Positions 1 to 4,511 of a DNA stretch of 7,793 nt are shown here, piece after piece. Under the pieces are notes generated by a model. That model saw only the letters and a program-made list of their open reading frames with translations. It had not been told where the DNA came from and searched no databases. Source of the stretch: JBCDIQ01 sp039024295 (GTDB lineage: Bacteria; Bacteroidota; Bacteroidia; J057); NCBI GenBank assembly GCA_039024295.1, contig JBCDIQ010000293.1, positions 1-7,793 of the forward strand, given 5' to 3'. A program made the position numbers and the translations under genes. The number at the start of each line of letters is the position of its first letter. Within the stretch, counting starts at the first letter, position 1.

Positions 1-268
1 ATTTTTCCTTCATATAGAAAAGTCATAGGCATTGAGTAAGGCGATATTAGGATTAAGTCGCTTACAGGTAAAATCAGGTTATGGAGCCTTCTATTTACGT
101 TTACCTTTACTTTGATTTTACGCATTTTGAGATTCCTTTTTATGATCTTTTAAGTAGATTAAGATGGATAATTTTTATAGGAAAATTAAACGATAAATTG
201 AAATTTTAAAAGTGTATACCAATTGGAAAAAGCGTTAAAATTTTTAAGGTAGATAGACTCGTTAAATC
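1..268. other. AT-rich intergenic stretch, no gene seen
   Basis: I see no open frame with a recognisable product, no tRNA-like arm and no convincing promoter here. The sequence is clearly richer in A and T than the argG-argC region. The minus-strand tRNA array points towards this stretch, so it lies downstream of that transcript. The end of a neighbouring gene outside the window may lie just to the left, but nothing here shows it. Confidence 0.5.
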
Positions 269-294
269 AAAAGGCCCACACAACTGCAGGCTTT
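269..294 (-). terminator. Degraded terminator copy after decayed tRNA copy 1
   Basis: This is the counterpart of the hairpin at 413-437. Both have the layout AAAG(G)CCCACACA...TGCAGGCTTT followed by AAGTACAC. A GCC/GGC core can still pair, but an extra G at 273-274 and the changed loop weaken the stem. On the minus strand the 3' arm is followed by TTTTGATTT. I infer that it was duplicated together with its tRNA and then decayed. Confidence 0.45.
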
Positions 295-298
295 GAAG

Positions 299-370
299 TA
301 CACTTTGGTGATTCGCATCCTCAACCTATCCAACTATTGTCGGGATGTGCTTTCCAGTTATAAAACTCTG
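299..370 (-). pseudogene. Decayed tRNA-Arg copy 1 (most degenerate)
   Basis: It aligns along its whole length with the intact tRNA-Arg at 554-627. The shared parts are the 3' end TACACT, a T-arm core reading attcgcatcctcaacct on the plus strand, and gtgct...tccagtt from the D-arm. The acceptor strands no longer pair, the T-arm has lost a base, and the D-stem (ataaa for gagct) is destroyed. The anticodon arm reads TCCCGACAATAGTTGGA on the minus strand. It cannot give ACG in a normal 7-base loop. It lies downstream of two terminator-like hairpins relative to the only promoter seen, so it is probably silent. I treat it as a tRNA relic; the 5' boundary is approximate. Confidence 0.6.
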
Positions 371-412
371 CCAAAGAATTTTGATAAGGTGATGCTACGG
401 GTACTAAACCTA

Positions 413-437
413 AAAGCCCACACATTGTGCAGGCTTT
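413..437 (-). terminator. Intrinsic terminator after tRNA-like copy 2
   Basis: On the minus strand AAAGCC (432-437) pairs with GGCTTT (413-418). An inner CACA/TGTG stem closes the top (421-424 with 426-429), with small unpaired bases between the two stems. The downstream side continues TTTTAGGTTTA. It sits directly after the 3' end of tRNA-like copy 2, in the same place as the stronger hairpin behind the intact tRNA. Confidence 0.6.
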
Positions 438-441
438 CAAG

Positions 442-515
442 TACACTCGGAAGGATTCGAACCCTCAACCTTCCCGATCTGCGATCGGGATGCTCCCCAG
501 TTGAGCTACGAGTGC
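442..515 (-). pseudogene. tRNA-Arg-derived copy 2, intact arms but wrong anticodon arm
   Basis: The acceptor stem (GCACTCG/CGAGTGT), D-stem (GCTC/GAGC) and T-arm (GAGGG TTCGAAT CCTTC) match the tRNA-Arg at 554-627, and the length is also 74. The D-loop is two bases shorter. The anticodon arm is a near-perfect palindrome, TCCCGATC-TGC-GATCGGGA. If forced into a 5-bp stem and 7-base loop, it reads TCGCAGA, which places GCA at the anticodon but C where the near-universal U33 should be. An automatic caller might label it Cys or undetermined, but the rest of the body is that of tRNA-Arg. It follows the terminator of the intact tRNA and has no promoter of its own that I can see. It is most likely a pseudogene, though the pairing arms could still fold and be processed. 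Confidence 0.65.
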
Positions 516-552
516 AAAACAGAAAAGCCCTGCGATGAACTCACAGGGCTTT
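516..552 (-). terminator. Intrinsic terminator of the tRNA-Arg(ACG) gene
   Basis: On the minus strand AAAGCCCTG (544-552) and CAGGGCTTT (524-532) form a 9-bp perfect stem. The loop is 11 bases and the tail is TTTTCTGTTTT. It begins two bases after the tRNA 3' end. It separates the functional tRNA from copies 2 and 1, which lie farther downstream. Confidence 0.85.
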
Positions 553-553
553 G

Positions 554-627
554 TACACTCGGAAGGATTCGAACCCTCAACCTCCTGATCCGTAGTCAGG
601 TGCTCTATCCAGTTGAGCTACGAGTGC
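554..627 (-). tRNA. tRNA-Arg (anticodon ACG)
   Basis: All arms fold. The acceptor stem is GCACTCG with CGAGTGT (the first pair G-U). The D-arm is GCTC-AACTGGATA-GAGC. The anticodon arm is CCTGA-CTACGGA-TCAGG, with U33 and anticodon ACG. The variable loop is AGGTT and the T-arm is GAGGG-TTCGAAT-CCTTC. The discriminator is A73. The arms add up to 74 bases without CCA; the next bases are CAA, so CCA must be added after transcription. ACG is normally edited to ICG by TadA and then reads CGU, CGC and CGA; that is family knowledge and not visible here. This is the only copy of the four with an intact anticodon. Decayed copy 4 lies 14 bases upstream and a strong terminator follows directly. Confidence 0.95.
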
Positions 628-641
628 ATATTTCAATGTCA

Positions 642-714
642 CTGAGCAGGAAGGATTCGAACCTTCAACCTTCCCGACTGCTGTCGGGATGCTCCCTAGT
701 TGATCTACGAGTGC
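642..714 (-). pseudogene. Decayed tRNA-Arg copy 4, first in the transcript
   Basis: The 5' strand GCACTCG, the D-loop region and the T-arm core are shared with the intact tRNA. The 3' acceptor strand has become CTGCTCA, which no longer pairs. The D-stem is GATC against GAGC. The anticodon arm is the palindrome TCCCGAC-TGCT-GTCGGGA, giving no standard 7-base loop. No terminator separates it from the functional tRNA 14 bases downstream. It therefore probably forms part of the 5' leader of that tRNA's precursor. I call it a pseudogene, not a tRNA of another identity, because the acceptor stem is lost. Confidence 0.65.
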
Positions 715-732
715 TTGTTTTCTTATGGGATG

Positions 733-761
733 CAAAGGTAGGAATTTTTCGATAAAAACAA
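733..761 (-). promoter_or_regulatory. Bacteroidota-type promoter of the tRNA array
   Basis: On the minus strand the sequence reads TTG, 18 bases, TACCTTTG. This fits the Bacteroidota primary sigma consensus (TTG/TTTG near -33, TAnnTTTG at -7). Transcription would start some 5-8 bases beyond 733, giving a short leader before copy 4 at 714. It is the only promoter of this type I find for the array, and it points away from argG. Confidence 0.7.
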
Positions 762-824
762 GAGGAAATTTATTTTTCCTGGGAAAAAGGGGTTTTCCTA
801 ACTTGCGGCCCAAATTCGATCTAA

Positions 825-2039
825 ATGAATAACAAAGTTGTACTGGCATTTAGCGGAGGACTGGATACTTCGTTTTGTGTTAAATACCTTTCCCTTGAGC
901 GGGGACTCGAAGTGCACGCCGCGCTGGTGAATACAGGAGGTTTCAGTGAAGCAGAACTTAAGCAGGTGGAAGCTCGTGCCATTGAGTTGGGCGTCTCCAG
1001 CTTCAAAGTACTGGACATGGTTCGTCCCTATTATGAGCAGTGTCTCCGCTACTTGGTGTACGGCAACGTGTTAAAGAACAATACTTACCCTCTCTCTGTA
1101 AGTGCTGAGCGTGTATTTCAGGCCATGGCCATTGGGCATTATGCCCGCGAGATGGGCGCGGGATATGTGGCACATGGCAGCACCGGAGCTGGAAATGACC
1201 AGGTACGTTTTGACCTGACTTTTCATATTCTGGCGCCAGAGGTAGAGGTGATAACCCCGATCCGGGATTTGAAGCTTTCCAGGGAAGAAGAAATCGAATA
1301 CCTCAAAAAGCAGGGCGTGGAATATAGCTGGGAAAAGGCCCAATATTCCATCAACCAGGGATTATGGGGCACCAGTGTGGGCGGAAAGGAGACCCTCAAC
1401 TCATGGGACCATCTGCCGGAATCTGCATGGCCCACCCAGCTGGAAAAGAAATCCACAGAGGAAGCTCACCTGGAATTCAAGGAAGGCCAGTTGTTGGGGG
1501 TTAATGGCCAGCAATTTGACCATCCGGTTGAGGCGATTGAAGCACTCGAAGCTTTGGCAGCTCCTTTCGGCATTGGCCGGGACATTCACGTTGGAGATAC
1601 GATTATCGGCATTAAGGGCCGTGTAGGATTTGAAGCGGCTGCACCGCTCATCATCCTCAAAGCGCACCACCTGCTGGAAAAGCATGTGCTCACCAAGTGG
1701 CAGCAGCATTGGAAAGAGCAGCTAGGCTCCTGGTATGGCATGCTTCTCCATGAAGGGCAATTCCTAGACCCGGTCATGCGAAACATCGAGACGTTCCTGG
1801 AGGACACTCAAAAGACCGTTAACGGAAAGGTGAAGGTGATGCTAGCTCCCCACCAATTCCAGTGCCTCGGCGTAGAATCCGACCATGACCTGATGTCGGC
1901 TAAATTTGGCACCTATGGCGAAATGAACCGGGCATGGTCAGGGGAAGACGTGAAAGGCTTCACCAAAATCCTGGGAAACGCTAGCCGGATTTACCATGAG
2001 GTCAATCAATCGTTCAACTCAGAACCTACAGATTCATGA
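825..2039 (+). CDS. argG: Argininosuccinate synthase
   Basis: It joins citrulline and aspartate using ATP to give argininosuccinate, AMP and pyrophosphate, the penultimate step of arginine synthesis in the cytosol. The N-terminal PP-loop reads AFSGGLDTS (residues 8-16). HGSTGAGNDQVRF (117-129) is the conserved ATP/citrulline-site loop, and YSINQGLWGTS follows at 174-184. The length of 404 residues is typical. The ATG at 825 puts the PP-loop seven residues from the N-terminus, as is usual. No Shine-Dalgarno sequence is visible; the upstream bases are AT-rich, as often in this phylum. TAACTTGC at 799-806 is a weak -7 candidate. Its stop overlaps the argC start (ATGA), so the two are almost certainly co-transcribed and translationally coupled. 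The frame is complete and shows no damage. Confidence 0.97.
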   Translation: MNNKVVLAFSGGLDTSFCVKYLSLERGLEVHAALVNTGGFSEAELKQVEARAIELGVSSFKVLDMVRPYYEQCLRYLVYGNVLKNNTYPLSVSAERVFQAMAIGHYAREMGAGYVAHGSTGAGNDQVRFDLTFHILAPEVEVITPIRDLKLSREEEIEYLKKQGVEYSWEKAQYSINQGLWGTSVGGKETLNSWDHLPESAWPTQLEKKSTEEAHLEFKEGQLLGVNGQQFDHPVEAIEALEALAAPFGIGRDIHVGDTIIGIKGRVGFEAAAPLIILKAHHLLEKHVLTKWQQHWKEQLGSWYGMLLHEGQFLDPVMRNIETFLEDTQKTVNGKVKVMLAPHQFQCLGVESDHDLMSAKFGTYGEMNRAWSGEDVKGFTKILGNASRIYHEVNQSFNSEPTDS

Positions 2040-3001
2040 TACGTGTAGGCATCATCGGTGGAGCCGGGTATACGGCAGGAGAATTACTCCGCCTGCTGAC
2101 CTTCCACCCCAAGGTGGAAATTGTGTTTGCCCAGAGCAACAGCCAGGCAGGAAAGCCCATTCATGAACTGCACCCAGACCTGTTGGGGGATACCGAACTC
2201 CACTTTACCCCGAATCCTGCTGGGGAGGTAGATGTATTGTTCTTCTGCGGAGGGCATGGAAAGACCAAGCCTTTTCTGGAAGCCTATCCCCAGGCTGATA
2301 AGGTAAGCTTGATTGATTTGAGCCGGGATTTCCGGCTCAAACATGATGGACACTCGTTTATTTATGGACTCCCTGAGCTTAATCGGGAAGCAATTACAAA
2401 GTCTCATCAGGTGGCCAACCCCGGCTGTTTTGCTACAGCCATTCAATTGGCGCTGTTGCCGCTTGCTGATGCAGGCATGCTTAAATCAGAAGTGCATGTG
2501 CATGCGATAACTGGATCAACGGGAGCTGGGCAGCAACCTTCTCCTACGACCCATTTCAGTTGGCGAAACAACAATGTTTCCATTTATAAGCCATTTACCC
2601 ACCAACATTTAGGGGAGATTCATCAATCGCTGGAGCAACTTCAGCCCCAGCACCCGATTAGCATCAATTTCCTGCCCGTACGCGGGAATTTTAGCCGGGG
2701 CATCTATGCTTCTGCCTACCTGCACCTGGACATGGTCGAAGCAGCCATTCAGAAGTTATACCAGATATACTACCAGGATCATCCATTTACACACCTCACG
2801 GACAGCAATCCGAACCTCAAGCAGGTAGTGGGTACCAACAAATGTGTGATCCACCTCCAAAAGCACGGAAATAAATTCCTGGTGATTAGCATGATCGATA
2901 ACCTGCTGAAAGGAGCTGCTGGTCAGGCGGTACAAAACATGAACCTCATGTTTGGCCTGGAGGAGACGGCAGGCTTGCAGATAAAGGGGATTGGGTTTTA
3001 G
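2036..3001 (+). CDS. argC: N-acetyl-gamma-glutamyl-phosphate reductase
   Basis: It reduces N-acetylglutamyl-5-phosphate to the semialdehyde with NADPH, the third step of the acetylated ornithine pathway. The dinucleotide-binding motif GIIGGAGYTAGELL fills residues 5-18. The catalytic Cys is C131 in VANPGCFATA. The GSTGAGQQPSP loop follows at 160-170, and KPFTHQHLGEI (185-195) carries the active-site His region. DNLLKGAAGQAVQN closes the C-terminal part. At 321 residues it has the short single-domain form. The start ATG lies inside the argG stop (ATGA), which fixes it. Some Bacteroidota use succinylated rather than acetylated intermediates; the sequence alone does not tell me which. It ends 13 bases before the convergent toxin gene, and no clear terminator lies between them. 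Confidence 0.96.
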   Translation: MIRVGIIGGAGYTAGELLRLLTFHPKVEIVFAQSNSQAGKPIHELHPDLLGDTELHFTPNPAGEVDVLFFCGGHGKTKPFLEAYPQADKVSLIDLSRDFRLKHDGHSFIYGLPELNREAITKSHQVANPGCFATAIQLALLPLADAGMLKSEVHVHAITGSTGAGQQPSPTTHFSWRNNNVSIYKPFTHQHLGEIHQSLEQLQPQHPISINFLPVRGNFSRGIYASAYLHLDMVEAAIQKLYQIYYQDHPFTHLTDSNPNLKQVVGTNKCVIHLQKHGNKFLVISMIDNLLKGAAGQAVQNMNLMFGLEETAGLQIKGIGF

Positions 3002-3014
3002 AAATCAATATCTC

Positions 3015-3371
3015 TTAAGAGTGTACTGTTATCGAGTCATTATCAAGCTCTACTATATTACTTCCGGAGGTGAAGTATCCCTCGATTGTTGGGAAATTGA
3101 GTTCAAAAAGTTGGATCAATTCCCTATTCACAATATTTCCAGTCGTTATAAATAAAATTCTTTTGGGAGTTCCTTTTATCAAATGATGCTGATAGAAATC
3201 ACTGTCTTTTGATATAACAATTCTATTTTCTTCTTCTGCAACAGATATTATTTCGCCATCTGATGTAAGATGCTTTGTAGGGAAATCATCCGTGTGAATT
3301 ACATTATGTTGTCGCTCAATTAGCCACTGTTTTAGCTTAACAGGCAATTGAGCATCCACGATGAACTTCAT
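3015..3371 (-). CDS. DUF5615 family PIN-like toxin
   Basis: A 118-residue protein with the layout of the DUF5615 PIN-like family: MKFIVDAQLP at the start, a central SDGEII segment, and VISKDSDF. The acidic residues expected to hold the metal are all present: D6, D38 with E40, and D56 with D58. PIN-fold toxins are usually ribonucleases; the RNA target cannot be read from sequence. Its ATG overlaps the stop of the DUF433 gene by one base (TAATG), the usual coupled arrangement with the antitoxin first. It is AT-rich: the 60 bases at 3181-3240 contain 17 G or C, against 30 in a sampled argG line (1501-1560). This suggests transfer from elsewhere. It converges on argC with 13 bases between the coding ends. 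CTCTTAAGAG (3012-3021), a 10-base palindrome, covers its stop. Confidence 0.85.
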   Translation of the reverse strand: MKFIVDAQLPVKLKQWLIERQHNVIHTDDFPTKHLTSDGEIISVAEEENRIVISKDSDFYQHHLIKGTPKRILFITTGNIVNRELIQLFELNFPTIEGYFTSGSNIVELDNDSITVHS

Positions 3372-3610
3372 TATCTCGCTATTACTTTTCTAATCGAATT
3401 AACCTTGATGAGCTTACTTGCAAACAGTAGGCACGCTTTTATATCTTCTTTTTCCAAAGCTGGATAATCCTCGATTAGCTCTTCAGTTGTCATGCCTGCG
3501 GATAATAAATCCAGAATCATTTCTACTGGATACCTCATATTTCTGATGGTGGGTTTACCAAAGCAGACATCCGGATTCAGCGTAATTCTTTTTATCAGTT
3601 CTTGTTCCAT
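3371..3610 (-). CDS. DUF433 family antitoxin A, partner of the PIN-like toxin
   Basis: A 79-residue DUF433 protein. The family signature RITLNPDVCFGKPTIRNMRYPV fills residues 8-29, and a predicted helix-turn-helix segment follows (ILDLLSAGMTTEELIEDYPALEKEDIKACL, residues 32-61 as printed in the frame). Members next to DUF5615 genes are thought to bind DNA and neutralise the toxin, as in the mycobacterial VapB45-type pair (recalled, not checked). The basic tail KVNSIRKVIAR (69-79) would be the toxin-binding end by analogy. It overlaps the toxin start by one base. The stop of the second DUF433 gene lies 39 bases upstream, so one three-gene transcript is likely. Confidence 0.85.
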   Translation of the reverse strand: MEQELIKRITLNPDVCFGKPTIRNMRYPVEMILDLLSAGMTTEELIEDYPALEKEDIKACLLFASKLIKVNSIRKVIAR

Positions 3611-3649
3611 TGCTTTGGGTTCTTAGTTGTTTTGGGAATAAATAGTAAA

Positions 3650-3892
3650 CTAGTTAGCAGAAGGTAAAAACCTTCCAGATACAAGGAGCTTAGCGTACTC
3701 CAGACTAGCTAGAAGGTCTTCCATTTCCAGCTCAGGGTGGTCAGCTAAAATCTCCTTTGGACTCATTCCAGCTATCATCATATCCAGGATGACTTTGACA
3801 GGCCACCTCATTCCACGGATGCATGGCTTTCCATGGCATATTTCAGGATTCACGGTGATCCTGCTAATAAATTTCATTGAAGATTTTTCCAT
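3650..3892 (-). CDS. DUF433 family protein B, second antitoxin-like gene
   Basis: A second DUF433 protein, 80 residues from the chosen start. RITVNPEICHGKPCIRGMRW (11-30) and AGMSPKEILADHPELEMEDL (41-60) align with antitoxin A without gaps, roughly half the positions being identical by eye. The frame stays open to an ATG at 3928 (92 residues). I prefer the ATG at 3892 because the family usually starts shortly before the RIxxNP motif and this matches copy A best; an ATG at 3877 is also possible. No toxin gene is paired with it. Downstream comes antitoxin A, then the single toxin. G+C is higher than in the toxin (28 of 60 at 3721-3780), so the two DUF433 genes may have different histories. Whether it binds the toxin, only regulates, or is a leftover from a second pair is open. 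Confidence 0.82.
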   Translation of the reverse strand: MEKSSMKFISRITVNPEICHGKPCIRGMRWPVKVILDMMIAGMSPKEILADHPELEMEDLLASLEYAKLLVSGRFLPSAN

Positions 3893-3928
3893 GATTTCCG
3901 AATAATCAAGATTGAATATACCAATCAT

Positions 3929-4091
3929 TTACTGAAAAGAAGCTATTCTGGTTCTGATTTTAATCCCATTCCGACACGAATCTACGCCAAACCCACACGC
4001 TTGTTCGGTTTTGAGAAAAATGTTTCAAATGGATTAAACCAGATCGGATATTAGCAGTCAAATACGTGAACTTTCACAAAAATTATTAGCT
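3929..4091. other. Divergent intergenic region
   Basis: It separates the minus-strand DUF433 operon from the plus-strand genes at 4092 onwards, so it should hold promoters in both directions. I find no good TAnnTTTG element on either strand and no strong inverted repeat that could be named as a DUF433 operator. The DUF433-B start is ambiguous (3892 or 3928), so the minus-strand leader could begin inside this stretch. Confidence 0.4.
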
Positions 4092-4400
4092 ATGAAAACT
4101 CGATTGATTGCACTTAGTATGATGATCCTGGGCACCATTTCTTTTGCAACTGCCCAAGTGACCCCTGGAGCTACCAAAACTCAAGTTAGACAGCAGGCCC
4201 GCATCCAGCAAGGGGTTCGTACCGGTGAATTGAATCGGAGGGAAACCCGTCAGCTCCAACGCCAGCAGGCGAACATCCGCCGGACCAAACGTCGTGCAAA
4301 AGCTGATGGCGTGGTAACCCCGGCCGAACGAAGAGACATCAAGAGTAAACAGCGTCGCGCAAACCGGACCATCCGCCGTAAGAAAAATAACGGCGTATAA
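4092..4400 (+). CDS. Small exported, very basic protein of unknown function
   Basis: A 102-residue protein. It has a signal peptide (MKTRL, a hydrophobic stretch to about residue 18, then FATAQ) with likely cleavage after A21. The mature part has 18 Arg and 7 Lys against 5 acidic residues. It holds an imperfect internal repeat: GELNRRETRQLQRQQANIRR (45-64) resembles GVVTPAERRDIKSKQRRANR (73-92), each a short turn followed by a helix. ADGVVTPAERR (71-81) looks like the loop of an EF-hand or TerB-like helix pair, but the full calcium ligand set is absent. Similar short periplasmic proteins with the ADGxVTPAER motif occur in Bacteroidota and Proteobacteria; I recall no assigned role. The ATG at 4092 puts the signal sequence exactly at the N-terminus. 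The next gene starts 83 bases after its stop. Confidence 0.8.
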   Translation: MKTRLIALSMMILGTISFATAQVTPGATKTQVRQQARIQQGVRTGELNRRETRQLQRQQANIRRTKRRAKADGVVTPAERRDIKSKQRRANRTIRRKKNNGV

Positions 4401-4421
4401 ATCTCTTTCAAAAGGAACTTT

Positions 4422-4511
4422 AAGCCCTTTGTACAGCGTCTATTTTCTTGCTAATTTTCAATTCAAACCAATTAGCAAACCCAATGGATAACCTCTACAA
4501 AGGGCTTTTTT
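4422..4511 (+). promoter_or_regulatory. Nested inverted repeats over the start of the Asp-box gene
   Basis: The outer arms AAGCCCTTTGTA (4422-4433) and TACAAAGGGCTT (4496-4507) are perfectly complementary over 12 bp. The outer right arm runs into six T (4506-4511), as in an intrinsic terminator. Inside lies a second perfect 9-bp pair, TTGCTAATT (4448-4456) and AATTAGCAA (4470-4478), with a 13-base loop. The start ATG (4484) sits between the two right arms. AAAGG at 4411-4415 could pair with CCTTT at 4426-4430 as a competing short hairpin. Possible roles are a terminator for the small upstream gene, an attenuator, or a structure hiding the start codon. Which of these applies is inference. Confidence 0.55.

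Noticed and set aside
109..116. TTACTTTG as a plus-strand -7 element
   Set aside because: It lacks the TA at the start of the consensus, and no gene follows on that strand.
442..515. A tRNA-Cys with anticodon GCA
   Set aside because: The body is that of tRNA-Arg with A73, position 33 would be C, and the arm is a near-perfect palindrome. A true tRNA-Cys is not supported.
269..714. A CRISPR array
   Set aside because: The repeated units are tRNA genes with terminators, of unequal spacing and graded decay; no short identical repeats with unique spacers are present.
293..755. Plus-strand open frames of 81 and 84 codons
   Set aside because: They run antisense across the tRNA copies and terminators. 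Their similar peptides (LGRIRTLNL) arise only because the tRNA units are repeated.
776..806. A firm argG promoter ending in TAACTTGC
   Set aside because: The -7 match is imperfect and the upstream element is only a T-rich stretch, so it is noted in the argG entry but not listed as a feature.
4448..4483. Earlier start of the Asp-box protein at the TTG codon
   Set aside because: It would add 12 residues before a well-formed signal peptide and lies within the left arm of an inverted repeat. The ATG at 4484 is better.
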